Part shown: positions 31,138-44,529 of the stretch, piece after piece
How positions within the stretch are numbered: position 1 is the stretch's first letter
How the letters are laid out: each line of letters opens with the position of its first letter
Assembly (NCBI GenBank): GCA_001247695.2
Contig: LGRX02033436.1
Span: 1-64,000 of the forward strand
DNA length: 64,000 nt
Origin: Cymbomonas tetramitiformis
Lineage: Eukaryota; Chlorophyta; Pyramimonadophyceae; Pyramimonadales; Pyramimonadaceae
Direction: 5' to 3'
The notes under the pieces: model-generated
The model's input: the letters and a program-made list of their open reading frames with translations, nothing else
What the model was told of the DNA's origin: nothing
Database searches by the model: none
Program-made: the position numbers and the translations under genes

Positions 31138-32634
31138 AACTATCGATACCGGGCCTTGGCCGGCATGCGCACAGCCGCTTATGGTGAATCGCTTTAGGGT
31201 ATTGTCAAGACATTTGCCCACGCGATCGGTGCACAAATGCCACGGGACAATTTGCATACGTTGGGTACATCGTGATGTGCCCAAGGCCGGGTACGTAGTG
31301 GACATGGGTGGCAAGTTAGCCACCCAGGCTGCCGCACAACATATACCCTGCACTCCGGCAAACGGCGGTCGGGAAAATCTCAACCGAATACCCGCTGATG
31401 GATATTCCACAGGAAACTGTGAGGGTGATGCCGTCCACACTCGGTGATGAGGAAGGTCATGAGCGCAAGCCATAATAATGTATTACCTGTGCGTGGAACG
31501 CTCACCAAAAACACACGAAGAAAACTGGTCAGCAATCACACAGATAGTGGACTGAAACGGCCTGCACTGTTGACACAAGCCAAAATCCAGACAACCAAAT
31601 TATCACAAGCGCAAAGGGCTCTTTATCCTCCTCTGTCACTGAACACGTTTTATGGGTTTTATGTGTAGCCAAGAGATAATATGCAAGCCTACAACCACCC
31701 GTGGGCACTGCATGGGTGATGAGTTGCTGCTGGCAAAATTGCCAATTTCCCTGTCGAAACACGTAAAAATAAGCAACACTTGGAATGCTCAGTTGATGTT
31801 ATAAAAATCACTGAAAAGCACCCGTGTCGCAGAAACCTATCCGAATTATGAATGCATGTTAATTCACTGCACGTGTGGGGCGTATCAACCTCTCGTCTGT
31901 CGAGGTTCTCCGCGCTCAGGAGCATATCGAAGGTTCTCCGCGCTCAGGAGCATATCGAGGTTCTCCGCGCTCAGGACCCACGAAGTACGCCATAAAAACA
32001 TCGCTACAAGTCGCGAACACGTCCATAAATAGGATCAGTGGCCGCTAAGCTTTCCATGCGACGCTGTTCCAACTCATATCACCACAGGAACCCGTCATCA
32101 CACCCCAGCGCAGTTCTACACACATGGTAGGTATATTTGTGATGTCCGTGTTAAAAACCGATTTTCGTTGCGACATTTAAATGGGAAAACCAGCCCAGCG
32201 CGCGATGAATGAGAAATCCGAACGTTGAACTTTTGCATACGAAACAAAAGTGCAAGTTTTGCATATTTCAAACTTGAAAAAGTATTAGAGAAGTGAATTA
32301 AAAAGAAATCCACGTATGGCCCTGTCTTAGTGTATGTTTTCATGTGTTTTTTTGTGTAGTCACGTTAAGCATCAATGGAACACTGGAACTAAAAAGGAAG
32401 CAGAATATTTTACGGTAACAAGGTGGCGCCGCAAGGTTTAACATATTTTGAGTAAAACTATTCAAGATTCAACACGCAAGATGAAAAATTCTTGCGATGG
32501 TCATGCTCCAGAGCTTCGGGATGGGTGAATTTATCAATTTCGGCCGCGTGAAGTGGCTTATGGTTTGAAGCGCTTGTCCAGCGGCATGCCCGTGAGCAAC
32601 GAAGAATAGTGAAAATACTGTGAATGTCTACTGT
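31138..32634. other. Spacer with one short triple repeat, no gene supported
   Basis: Several frames of 60-110 codons exist on both strands but lack recognisable domains or splice support. At 31907-31977 the block GAGGTTCTCCGCGCTCAGGA occurs three times at about 28-bp spacing. Nothing else is recognised. Confidence 0.6.
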
Positions 32635-32966
32635 TCAGAAGTTACAAATACTGTTAGGAACCAAAAACTGCAAGCCACCACACGCGCAGGAACGATGCAC
32701 AAGACTAATTACAACACGCGACCGGATAAATGTACTCAGGACTTGAGCGTGTAAACCTAAGAGATATGCCCCGGAGCTTCCCTGCTGCCATGGCGTAGGT
32801 TTTACATCCGAACCACAGCCTGGGCATACAGTGCAGCTGAAGCGGCTGCCCGACTCCCCCTGAAAGGAAGCAAGCTGATGCAGTTCGTCCATCATCAAGG
32901 CCGCATCGAGGGCTGCGCCCGTGGTCTGTTGTTTAATAGCTACGATTAATGCGACGCGCTTTTGTA

Positions 32967-33067
32967 CCTCGTCTCCCCCCGCAGCACGTTGCCTCGCTGG
33001 TACCAGACTGGGCTGCCCCACTGACAGGCACTGCCTTTGCCGAGCGTCCGTTGCAGCAGGCAGTGCT
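32967..33067 (-). pseudogene. Downstream half of a host exon split by element 2
   Basis: On the minus strand, sequence at 45892-45862 starts after an acceptor (TTGCTGCAG). If the 12.8-kb element and one GCT copy are removed, it continues at 33067 in an open frame encoding about 40 residues (HCLLQRTLGKG, WYQRGNVLRG) to a possible donor near 32966. The pre-insertion frame is open across the junction. The protein is not recognised, so the exon itself is only moderately supported. Confidence 0.4.
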
Positions 33068-33089
33068 CCCTACAGATCTGCAACCCTTG

Positions 33090-34200
33090 GGAAAGCTTTC
33101 CATAGGCATGCCATCCCTGTGCCCTCCCTATGCCCGCCCTTGGGAACGCTCGGGAAAATCCGGAAATATTTTCCAAAGGCTTGGAAAGTTTTCCATAGGG
33201 TATTTCCATAGGGATACCCCCTTTTGGAGTTTCCACAGGGTTTCTATAGGGCTGTATGCCTATGGAAAAGGACGTTCCATAGGCATGGAAGGCCGTATAA
33301 TCACCCTATGGAAAAGTAAACATTTCCATAGGACGACTATAGGCATAACCAGGACTATGGAAAACCCTATGGAAAATGTAAACCCTTCCATAGGGCGGCT
33401 ATAGGCATAGGGGGCCGATGGAAAGCCCTATGGAAAATATAACTTTCCCATACGCTTTCCATAGGCATGTCCAAGGGCGGGCGTAGGGCGGGCGTAAGGA
33501 TAGCGCACCTATGGAAAATTAGCGTATACTATGAGTTTTCCACAAGATCTTCCATAAGGCGGGCATAGCGATAGTACACCTATGGAAATGTACAATTCGC
33601 CCTGCGTATTCTCGGGAATAAAGTCGTAATTCCATAGGGCCTTCCATAGGGATGCCATAGGTATGGTAGGCCTATGGAAACGTATAATCCACTCTGCGTA
33701 TTCTCGGGAATATCAACGTAATTCCATAGGGCCTTCCATAGGGTCCCCATAGGGATAGTATACCTATGGAAATATACAATTCATTCTGCGTATTCTCGGT
33801 CAATAAAGACGTAATTCCATAGGGGTTTCCATAGGGTTAGCTATAGGGATAACACAGGGTGAGCATGCCGTAGGTATACTCCTGATACAGGTGGCAAAGT
33901 CTATACCTATAGTATCCATATGGAATACGTTTCCACACGTATACCGTACGTATGGAATTGACGTTCCATAGGTATAGCCAGCCTATGGAATGAGCTTTCC
34001 CAGGGGTGAGCCACCCAGTGGAAAGGTCTTCCGTAGGTATATCATCCGTATGGAAACATGTTTCCCAAGGGATACCATACCTGTGAAAGGGTTTCCATAG
34101 GTATAACCATTCAGGTTTCATAGGGTGAGCATAGGGTGATGATTCATGATATATCCAGGCTTTCCATAGGGCTTTTACTACATATATACATATTAATATA
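33090..34200. repeat. Left subterminal array of TTCCATAGG/CCTATGGAA motifs
   Basis: Nearly every 20-40 bp carries TTTCCATAGG or its complement, in both orientations, interspersed with GGGCATAGGG phrases. The mirror array is at 44530-45840. These are probably binding sites for the element's own proteins. Confidence 0.85.
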
Positions 34201-34230
34201 CAGAATAATTCCATCTATGAAATGAACAAG

Positions 34231-37200
34231 TTATTCGTCATGTAAGTCGCCCACAAAATCTACATGCCTATCTAGTATGAGCATCATCTTGTCTTTATCA
34301 TATCTCCATGGTGGATCATTGAAACCGAGTTTGTGCTCGCCGAGATAATATACCAACCTATTTGCATCGGGTCGTCCAGCTGGAATTCTCTTGGTCGTGA
34401 TGAACCGGTCAAAGTTCCATGGAATGGGTACAATGCACACCAAGCACTCAATCTCAAATGCTTGGATGAAAACCTCGGAAAGGTCCCATGGCAAGTCCGA
34501 CCTCAACATCATATTGTTCGCCACGGTATCTTGAAATGCTGCCTTCAATGGAAACCATCTTACTTTGAGGAAAACCAATTGTTTCCTGCCAATCGGGATG
34601 CTATAAATTTTCAGAAGCTCGCCGTACCTGCAACACATACTTTCCAAAGGGTGAGCATAGGGTGGGCACGGGGTGGACATAGGGCGGCTATAGGGCGGAC
34701 ACAGAGTGGGAAAGCTTAACTCGTAATCATAGGGAGGGTGTAGGGTGGTCGTAGGGTGGGCACAGGGTGAGCATACGCATGATCTAGGATATATGTTACG
34801 GTATAGGGATGTTGTAGGGCGAACACAGGGTAGGCATAGGGCCAATATAGGGCGAACATAGGGTGGGCATCGGATGAACGACCTGTCTTCATGGGCATTC
34901 AATCCATTTACGGGGTATCAAAGATTGCCTTTATGTATCGTTGACAGGTGGTGAGGTGGCGGTCGGCGGATCGCGTACGAAAAGTGTCTCGTCCGACTTT
35001 CACGTGCTGACTCTTCATCACACCGTCCATGTAGACATAACAACGCTCCTTGGTACTCAAAGGACGACATTCCCTCGTCAACCGGTTCAACCGCCATGTC
35101 TCCAGATCTTGGATGACGGGTCGTGGCATGATCCGCCGTTCTCTCAAACTCAATCGCTTCCATTCAGCGAGTTTGGTGTCAAAGTCGTTTTGCAGGAGCT
35201 GGGCCCATGGGAAATTCGTGCGCATATACTTCCGTATACCTTTTATGTCACCTGTGGGTGATCAATGGGTGGGCATAAGATGGTTACGAATTTCAAAGGG
35301 TGGGCATAGGGTAGGCATAGGGTGAGCACAGGGATGGAATATTTCTTTTCAGCTCCAAGGGTGGGCATAGGGCGGGCATATGGCGGGAAAGATTTCCATT
35401 GGGTGGGCACAGGGCGGACATCTACTGCAAAGGCATCTAAGGCACTGCGTACCTTCATCCAAGGTTATCGGTGTTTGCTTGCCAATCACCTCCACTCGTC
35501 GCTTTTGTGGCCCAGTGTATGGTGCAACCTTCTCATTAGATATTGAAGCATATATGCCACGGACTAGCATCAGCTGTTTTTCTAGCATCTGACCTGCGAC
35601 ATACATAAAACATAAACAAACGTACAGTGCAGCCAGACGTTTCCATACCTATGTTCTCCCTATGGAAGGAGCTTTCCATAGGCACGGTATACGTACGGAA
35701 CCGATACATAGTAAAGGCATAAGGTAAACATAGGGTGGGCATAAGGTGGGCATAGGGCGGGAAACTTTGAGATTCCCATTCCCTATGGTGATCACAGGGA
35801 TAGCATAGGGCGGACGTAGGGTGAACATAGGGTGAGCCTAGGTATACATACCGTTCATGATGCTGGCTACTGGCTGCGATCGAGTTTTGACTGACTCCTT
35901 GCATTTCCCATAGAATGACTCCCACGGAAATAACCATGTTCCATGCGCAGGTCCTGTCAGTTCGATATGCCGAGGCAAATGTCGCAAAATATGCGTAGTT
36001 ATATTCCAATCTTCAGGTGAAAACTCCTTCTCCCATCGGTCCATTAGAGCTTCAACCCGTTTATGCAGACGGTCCTCGGAGATGATGTGGTTTGAGACTA
36101 TCTCACGCACCACTACGACGAACTCCCCAACAAAGGACGAGTATTTCGGATGAGGCAAATCTCCCAATGCGTCTGGCCAAGCTGCGATTGCGCTCATGAA
36201 GCCGCAAGTTATGAAGACAATCCCCACGGCGGCCTTCAGTTTTCTTGGCTCTCCTGTGCTCGCGCTGAACTCCATGCCCTTAGTTACCACGTTGCCCCAA
36301 TTCCGATCGACTTTTGATTTCTTGTACCACTTAATCGCAATAGAACGAATGTCCTCATCCAGACCCCATGGTACAGCGAGTTCTGCAAAAACAGAAAAGA
36401 ACAGCAGTCACTGTCATGCATTATTTGACAATCGCCAGGTTCCAAGGGTGGGTATAGGGTGGCTATAGGTCGGGTGCAGGGTGGGCATAGGGATGGAATA
36501 TTTCTCTGCAGTTCCAAGGGTGAGTATAGGGTGGGCATATGGTGGGCACAGGGTGAGCACAGGGATGGAATGCGTTTCCCCAGTTCCAAGGGTGGGTATA
36601 GGGAGGGCATAGGGCGAGCACAGGGATGGAATGAAATCCCGAGATTGTTACATACCAGCAAAATGTTCTTCCAAGGTTTTCTCCACCTCGTTCTCGTCCA
36701 CAGGTTCAGGTAGCCACTCCGGGTGCACATGGTGATTTTCAGCATATCTAAGGCATTTAATATTCCAGTTGCACTGAAAAATAGCACATGTCATCCTATA
36801 TTCCAAGTTATGAAGTTCGTGCATGATATCCGGGAAGTAGTCCTTTGTCACGGAAAAGTGTGGCAACAAAGAAAGTGCACACGGCCCTTTGATGCCCGTT
36901 CTACTATAAATCTCTCGAAGCTGAGCAGCAGTGTACAACCCAGAATCTGCGCAACTTGCATTTCTGGCCTGCAGCAATCGTACGTCCTCATCGGTGCGGA
37001 GAGGTGCAGAACCTGTGAGGACAGTTGTCACATTCGTCATCGCATTCGTTTTCATAGGGTGGGCATAGGGCGATCACAGGGCTAGCATAGGGCGGCCATA
37101 GGGCGAGCATAGGGTGGGAAACCTGAATTGGTTATCTCAGGTACGGTATAGGGATGCTATAGCGGTGTCACAGGGCGGGCATAGGGTGGGCATAGGGTGG

Positions 37201-40200
37201 GAATAAGCTGGACTACCTTTGAAAATTGTTTTATTCAAACAGCTTGTTCCCCAGGTCTCGCCGGTAATGTTGCAGAACATGCAGGCTTTAGAAGCGGAAT
37301 TTCCTCCCACTCGATTGGCAATTTCCGTTATGCCCCCCGTGCCATAGTCAGCAACAACACACGTGAGCATGCATCGTAACTGGAAGATTTCCTTTTTTCT
37401 TGAATCAAACGCTCGGACACCAACATTCCACATGTCGAGCAACTCGTCCACCAAGAACTTGTAGTAAATCTGAGCATTACTCGGTTTATCCTCGATTATT
37501 CCGTATACCAATAGAAACTCGTACTTGGCTCGATACTCAGCAGGCAGATTTAAGATTTGGAACGTTATTGGGGTGATTGAGGACGTGACCGCCGTGGAAT
37601 CGTTATGAGGATTCACTCCATCGGCACACATGAATAAGGAGATGTTCCGTGGCTCCGTAAAGAAGCCCGGCTGCTCGACATACACCTTATTTCTCCAGAA
37701 GGTCGACTCTGCGATTGAAACCGAGCAACGAAACTTATCATTTAAGGTGAGGAACACAATTACACTTTCTGGAATAATAAATGGATTTTGGGCATAGGAT
37801 AAGCATAGGGTGGTCATAGGGTGGGCATAGGGCGAACATAGGGTGGGCATAGGGTCAACATACAGTAATCACTCAGTAATAAGAAAACCCGCCAATAAGA
37901 AAGTAGCCAGCTTTTTTGATTTCTTCACAATATTTAACACACAACACTCCATATTTAAGATCTCTATATAAATAAGAAACTTGCTAGGCTGACCTAAAAT
38001 TCCTGTTTTCTTAAAATCGAGTGTTTACTGTAGGATGCAAGGCAATTGTGAATTGGGCATAGGGTGAGCATAGGGTGGACATAGGGTGATCATAGGGATG
38101 TTATAGCGTGGACATAGGGTGATCATAGGGATGTTATAGGGTGGGCATAGGGTGAGCATGTGGGAGGGATACACTTACGATGAAACGTAGTCACAACCGG
38201 CAGATCGTCGTTCTCCGCGGGTGTAGTTATCTTCCATGATACCAAGAGCTCGGCCATCTCTGGTATCAAATATAGCATCGGCAGGAGTTCGTCCAAGCGC
38301 CAAAACCTAAATACCTTGTACGGCTTTCCCGGAATAAGCCGTCCGTTACGTCGAGAGCTGGGGTGACACCGAAGTTTGTGGCAATGGAGGCACTGGGTAA
38401 GGTCGTCATGCCGGCCCGGAGTGAAGATCATGCATTCATTCCTGCAAACGTCGGCGGTATGGTACGGCAGGGCAAAATCCTTCCACATAGACAAAGCTTG
38501 TTTGAAGGAGGTCGGGAAACCATTTCGTCTCTGATTGCCGATGATGTCAACGTTGCCAATCACCGTTTGCCGCATGAGATTGAAGATTTGATCAAACATG
38601 GATTGGGTAGCATTGTGCTCGGATTTCGTTTCCAGCAGATCAACGACAAGACGATGCATTGTTGAAACCTTCTCGGCATAGACGTGATCAACGACCTGTG
38701 AAATCACGAGAGGCATCCCCAACTTTACAGGAACTGCAAAATAAAAAAAAGGCATTTCCCTCCGCATGTCCACCCTATGCCCGTCCTATGCCCACCCTAT
38801 GCCGACCCTATGGAAACATCCAATGCTTTCCATAGGCATGCCTACCCAGTGAACCACCTATACCCGCCCTTGGGAATGCTCAGGCCCACCCTATGGAAAC
38901 ATTCCATGTTTTCCCAACCTATGCCCGCCCAATGCTCGCCCTATGCCCACCCACTGGAAACGTCCAATGCTTTCCATAGGCATACTTACCCAGCGCTCTA
39001 CCTATACCCGCCTCTGGGAATGCCTGTTCCCACCCTATGGAAACGTTCAACGATTTCCCAACCTATGCCCACCTGTTGGCATACGTACGCCCACCCTTGG
39101 GAAATACAGAAAGAGGGGTACCTCATGGTTATCCATATCCTCATCGTTGGCAGCAGGAATTAGGAGACGGGCACAATGTTCTTCCAGCTTTCTCAAATGA
39201 TCCTGGAGAATTTCGTCCGCTTCTGCATTGGCATCTTCCATGTCATCATCACCTCCAAGGGAACCACCATCACCACCATTACGGTGGTAAACGATATTTG
39301 ACACGAAGTGGGAACTGATTCCGCGCGATCGAGATGTCATCAGACCTGAGACAGGTCGTCATCGTCATTTCGCCGGATCCGAGGTGCCACCGCTGCGAGG
39401 TGCACATGGTAAAGCTGCGAACGGAAGGTCAAAGGCAAAGGGAAAGGCAAAGGGTTTAAGATTTAGCGGCAGTCGGAATAGTTTTCAGAAGCATATGGAA
39501 AGTATTCTAGTGCTTCTGAAAACTATTCCTACTTCTTCTATATCCTAAACCCTTTGACTTTCCTTTTACTGCTGCACGCGACCGGCAAGCATCTTTGAAA
39601 CTTCCGAGTTTCAAAGATGCGTTTTGTATTTTGGGTGCACCCTAAAATTACAAAACAGCCGAGCGCTTCCCGTTTGTGCGGGATATTCACATGTATCCCA
39701 TGAAGTATTTCATATGAGTTAACACACATGCACACGCAGGGGAAACCCTCGGCTGCTTGGCATCTTTGGGTTTGGGTTCGAACCAAAACTCGAACCCAAA
39801 ACATCTGCCTTAGAAATAAATTGCGCGTTTCGCGCACAAGTAACTTGAAGCCTTGAGCTTCAAGTAACTTAAAGATATGTATCTTGGCAGCATTTGTGCC
39901 AAGCTTCGTGCTCTAGGACGCACGGGAAGCCCTCGGCTGTTTGGCATCTTTGAGTTTGGGTTCGAACCCAAACCCAAAACATCTGCCTTAGAAACAAATT
40001 GCGCGTTTCGCGCACAAGTAACTTGAAGCCTTGAGCTTCAGGTAACTTAAAGATATGTACCTTGGCAGTATTTGTGCCAAGTTTCGTGCTCTAGGACGCA
40101 CGGGAAGCCCTCGGCTGTTTGGCATCTTTGGGTTTGGGTGTCACGTTCGAACCCAAACCCAAAACATCTGCCTTAGAAATAAATTGCGCGTTTCGCGCAC

Positions 40201-41231
40201 AAGTAACTTGAAGCCTTGAGCTTCAGGTAACTTAAAGATATGTATCTTGGCAGTATTTGTGCCAAGTTTCGTGCGCTAGGACGCACGGGAAGCCCTCGGC
40301 TGTTTGGCATCTTTGGGTTTGGGTACGTTCGAACCCAAACCCAAAGGCAAAGGCATAGGACAGTTTCGTAGATTCTGTCCCGATGCCTTCGCAACCTCGC
40401 ATGCTAACTCATATTATATTGAATATTCAACATTCAAGCGTTGGATACCCCACGCCAACGGGAAGCGCTCGGCTGATTTGTTATTTGGGTATGCGCACCC
40501 AAATGACCAAAAACGCATCTTTGAAACTCGTTAGTTTCAAAGATGCGTGGCCGATGCCTTCGTGCTTATGTGTATATTTCATATGAAATATGCCATGGAA
40601 TAAATGTGAATATCCCGCACAAACGGGAAGCGCTCGGCTGTTTTGTAATTTTAGGGTGCACCCAAAATACAAAACGCATCTTTGAAACTCGGAAGTTTCA
40701 AAGATGCTTGCCGGTCGCGTGCAGCAGTAAAAGGCAAGGCAAAGGGTTTAGGATATAGAAGAAGTAGGAATAGTTTTCAGAAGCACTAGAATACTTTCCA
40801 TATGCTTCTGAAAACTATTCCTACTGCCGCTAAATCTTAAACCCTTTGCCTTCCCCTTTGCCTTTGACCTTCCGTTCGCAGCTTTACCGTGTGCACCTCG
40901 CAGCGGTGGCATGGCACCTCGGATCCGGCGAAATGACGATGACGACCTGTCTCAGGTCTGATGACATCTCGATCGCGCGGAATCAGTTCCCACTTCGTGT
41001 CAAATATCGTTTACCATTACGGTCACCCCCGTCATCACTTGAAGTATCGTCTTCACTACTACTTTCCCCCATGTATACCGCTCCTTGCCATCTCTTGTAT
41101 AGCTTCGTATGTCGTTGTATCGTTCGAAGAGGTTTTTCAACTTGTAGTCGGCACACGGTGCAAGGACATGGTGGCATGTCGACCCCGTGGTTGTTTAATA
41201 CTGGCCCACAACACACCATCCATACCAGCAC
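34231..41231 (-). CDS. CACTA transposase (TnpD-type) of element 2, split by a nested insertion
   Basis: Inferred exons run down the minus strand: about 41231-41024 joined to 39277-39122 (split by the foldback element), 38733-38179, 37768-37217, 37012-36656, 36382-35852, 35593-35453, 35251-34912 and 34627-34231. The N terminus has a CPCTVCR finger-like motif and an acidic stretch. Next come ADVCRNECMIF with CLHCHKLR, then the Transposase_21-like core (PGFFTEPRNISLF, CADGVNPHND, NLPAEYR, VADYG, CMFC). FPDIMHELHN follows, then DUF4218 (THILRHLPRHIEL, GTWLFPWESF), and a DUF4216-like C terminus (YGELLKIY). All domains of an autonomous enzyme appear present. The foldback insertion interrupts the first exon; removing it and one duplication restores the frame. 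Every intron is built of the element's CATAGGG motifs. Confidence 0.75.
39286..41015. mobile_element. 1.73-kb foldback (Mutator-like) element nested in the transposase exon
   Basis: The ends begin GGTAAACGATATTTGACACG and close with the reverse complement. The flanking 8-bp duplication is ATTACGGT (39278-39285, 41016-41023), extendable to 9-10 bp depending on where the end is placed. The inverted arms are about 450 bp each, symmetric about 40150, and include nested short hairpins (GTTTTCAGAAGC...GCTTCTGAAAAC). No transposase gene lies inside. Long arms and an 8-10-bp duplication fit non-autonomous Mutator-like or foldback elements; hAT is the alternative. Confidence 0.87.
39750..40350. repeat. 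About 175-bp tandem repeat in the loop of the foldback element
   Basis: ACGGGAAGCCCTCGGCTGTTT recurs near 39918, 40100 and 40287, with GGCATCTTTGGGTTTGGG. A diverged copy lies near 39750. Units also contain AAGTAACTTGAAGCCTTGAG. It is non-coding and separates the two inverted arms. Confidence 0.8.
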
Positions 41232-41281
41232 GCATGACTACTTGGAACCGTTGCTTCCTTTTTAACTTTTCATTTGCTAGG

Positions 41282-42617
41282 CATAGGGTGATCATGAGGT
41301 GGTCATAGGGTGGGCGTAGGGTGGGCATAGGCATGGAAACAATACGATGTGTTCCATAGGGCGGTCCGCCCAATGACATCCCTATGGAAGGTGTTCAATA
41401 CCTTCCATACCATGAACGTAGGGTGGACATAGGGTGGACATACGTTAGGAATGCTGTATTCTGGTTCCATAGGGATGCCCACCCTATACAACCTATGGGA
41501 AAATAACTTGAATTTTCCATAGGGATATTGGGTTGATATTCTATGAACGGTCGAGGTGTTAACCCTATAATAGTGGCGTCCGTAGGGCTGGAAATAATTA
41601 CACAGGGATGGAAAAACCCTATGTAAAACCTATGGGAACGCATTTCCATTGGCTTTCCATAGGGCAAAAACCTTTCCATAGGGCACTTTTAAATCCCCTA
41701 TCTCAAAATCGTATGGAATGGCTCTGGAAAATTTGCCACAGGCCCCAATGGAAATCGTTTCCACAGGGTGATCATAGGTTGGCTCACCCCATTTTCGGGA
41801 TTCCATAGGTAATTTATAGGGATGGAATCAAAAAAATGAAAAATAGGGCAGGGTAAAACAGGCCCTTTTTGGACTCTACAACAGCAACACGCCGCACTTG
41901 GAAAATGCCTATGGAAAATGCAGAATTACACTGTTAAGGAATGCCACAGAGATCATCCCTATGATAGTGGCGTCCATACCTGTGGAATGGCCTGGAAACA
42001 GGTTAAAAAACATCACCAATGTACCCTATGGAAAATCCGGAGCCTGTGGAAAAAGTGGTGTGCCCTATGGGAAATCCAGAGCCTATCCCTATGGAAACCC
42101 CTATGGAAGACCCCCTACCGCCGCCAAAAACCCCCCAAATAAAATGAGCCTGTTCGATCACCCCCAAGAAAACAAACCATTTGTTCACTGACGAGGGGGG
42201 CAAAAAAACAAAATTGCGGCCTGTATGCGCAATTTTGGCTATTAGAGATTTTATTTCTGGAACTTCAAAAAAAATCGGGAAGAACCTGATTTCAAACGAA
42301 AATCGAATCGCATTGGGTCCGACAGCGACGACGCGCGCAGATTCCACGCATGACATCGAATTATGAATTCTCAACGGCAATCTCAGACTGGATATGCCAT
42401 ACGTTGACCACAGGGATGGAAATCGTAATACAGGTATGCCCAGGCCGGGACATCCTAATGGAAATCGTGCCACGACGGCGATCGATGGGAGTGTGCAAAT
42501 AATCGCATGGAAAACCGTACGGAAAGCTAATTAGACCCATAAAACCCCAGGAAAAACCCCAGGTCCCAGCACACGCAGTTGTTTCCCAGTCACCTTCGTT
42601 AGTTCTTTACAATCAAA
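41282..42617. repeat. Internal CCTATGGAA/TTCCATAGG-rich spacer between the two genes of element 2
   Basis: The motif is less dense than in the terminal arrays and thins towards 42200. The segment 42120-42400 is motif-poor and unrecognised, with no supported gene. It probably holds the divergent promoters of the transposase (minus) and the plus-strand gene at 42618. Confidence 0.65.
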
Positions 42618-44426
42618 ATGGCAAAAACAGCAGCCGCAGAATATGCCAAGAAGAAAGTTGAGAAGACCAAGAAAAGGAAGCCTCCCACACTCTACGACGA
42701 AGCCCGCACGAAAAGGGGCAAGAAGTGCCAGCAAGCGCGGGCCATCGCACAGGCCCAGGAGGGGAAGAAGGCCAAAGCCGCAGGCAAAAAACTAGTGAAG
42801 GAATGCTTCGGTTCGGACTCTTCGGATTCCGAAGAAGAGGAGGAGGATGACGAGGAGGAGGAGGAGGAGGAGGAGGCCGCTAAGGCGGGACCAGCAGACC
42901 AACCGTTGGACTTCGTAAAGTTGATGGAAAACCCGCAGCAGATGGCAGCGATCTTTGCAATGATGCAAAAGGCACAGCAAGGTGTGAAGATCGAGGCGGA
43001 TCCAGTGGCTAGGCGGCCGTCGGGGGCGACGGACGATGAGGTTTCTTTGATGCAGGCGGACGCCCGGACCCTCATAAGCGAATGGGAGGAAGCCAAAAAA
43101 CTCCCGGTGGGAGCGTGCAAAGAGGACCTTGGGAAAAAGTTCGTGAAGCTGAAACGAGAAATCGGCAAACAACATATCCCCCCCTGCACTGACAAGCAAG
43201 TTCACACGTACCTGGTTGCTCACCTGAGCTATCGCAAGGCCCGCCGCGGAGGAACCGGCCGGTTCAAAATGAATAAGGGTGGGGACATCCGCATATATGG
43301 CGGACCGCTCAACGGTCTCACTGTGGAAAACTTCACAGGTCAATCTGTACCCAATGCAGATATCGTCAAGAAGCTCAACAAGTTCACAGACCCTGCAGCG
43401 CGGAAGGGCAAGGAGTGGACTACATTGGAGGAGCTCGTCGGCGGAACAATCGTGTGGCCAGAAGTGGATGAGGAAGATCAGGAGGATGAGGATGGGAAGG
43501 GGAAGGAGAAGGCTGCTGAGGAGGCTCCTAAGGGGGGAGAGGAGTTCGAAGGTGAAGCTGTCGAGGTACGTAAGCTCTTTGCCTGTGAGGTACACCTATG
43601 CTCACCCTGTATTATAGGCAAACTGTAGGTACGGAAGGTATTTTTGCTTTCACCCCCTACTGTCTGTGGGACAGTGCCTGTACTACAGGCATACTATAAG
43701 TATGGAAGCTTTCAGCACTTGAATGGTATACTTATGCTTACCCTGTATTATAGGTAGACTATAGGTATGGAAACTTGGGAACTGACTTTATTTTGCTGGG
43801 TGTGTGCGCGCACTTGCTCGCAGGCCTCACGTGACTTCGAGCTGCACTGTCCAGTGGGTCTCTTCGCCAAAACCCAACAGAGCAGCGAGAAGCTTGAGGA
43901 GAAGGAGACCGCCAACTTCGAGCAACGCTCAAAGTTCGAGTTGGCGGTGGGGGTGGTGGAAGCACTACCGGGCACCCTTTCCCAAACATTCACGGACCCC
44001 CCCATGAAGGTTCCCGATGGCGTTTACGAGATCTGCCTACTCGGGAACCGTATGCCGACAAAGGCGGACGGCGGGAGCCCGGCTATCAAGTCGTTTATTA
44101 TGACGTCTTTGTTAAAGCTTCACGTCAAGAAGGATAGCGCGGTGAATGCGGCGGACTTCGCACACACGGAGGAATCGGTGGGGAAACCCAAGTCCGTCCT
44201 CTGGGTGGAGGGTCGCCACCTCCGACACAGCCACAAGGCGTCGGAGGTGGTGGCCCTCAAACAAAAGAAGATAAAGGAAGCTGCTTTAAAGGTACGTTAA
44301 AGGTTATTTTTTAAGCTTTGGAAAACCAACCAACATGACTTACATTTGCTCCATGGTTTTCCACAGGCGAATGATAAGAAGGATGAGGAAGAAGAAGGCC
44401 AGGCTACGCAGGCGGAGTCGGAATGA
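42618..44426 (+). CDS. Second gene of CACTA element 2, TnpA-like candidate (491 aa)
   Basis: There are three exons, 42618-43565, 43824-44291 and 44367-44426. Both introns start GTACGT, end CAG and fall between codons. The N terminus is Lys/Ala-rich with KKRK and an acidic run (about residues 72-92). A central segment (about 130-260) has a helical region and a small beta-rich part (KARRGGTGRF, IRIYGGPL). The second exon holds a beta-rich domain (FELHCPVGLF, VPDGVYEICLLG, KSVLWVEGRHL), then a basic helix and an acidic tail. I recognise no catalytic motif. Position and divergent orientation match TnpA-type proteins that bind subterminal repeats, so that role is inferred. Intron 1 itself contains motif-like TATAGGTATGGAA copies. 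A captured host gene is the alternative. Confidence 0.72.
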
Positions 44427-44529
44427 ACAATGGTGAAATAGACTGTTTATGTTGTGAAATAGACTGGAAAAAGAGGTTTATGATGTGAAATAGACTGGAA
44501 ACAATAGAACAAACGTTATTACGTATTGT

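Noticed and set aside
31132..31473. Overlapping frames of about 90-113 codons on both strands.
   Set aside because: No domain, codon pattern or splice evidence separates them from chance.
42618..44426. Treating the 491-aa gene as a chromodomain or retroelement protein.
   Set aside because: No matching motif is present; its position within the element is the only functional hint.
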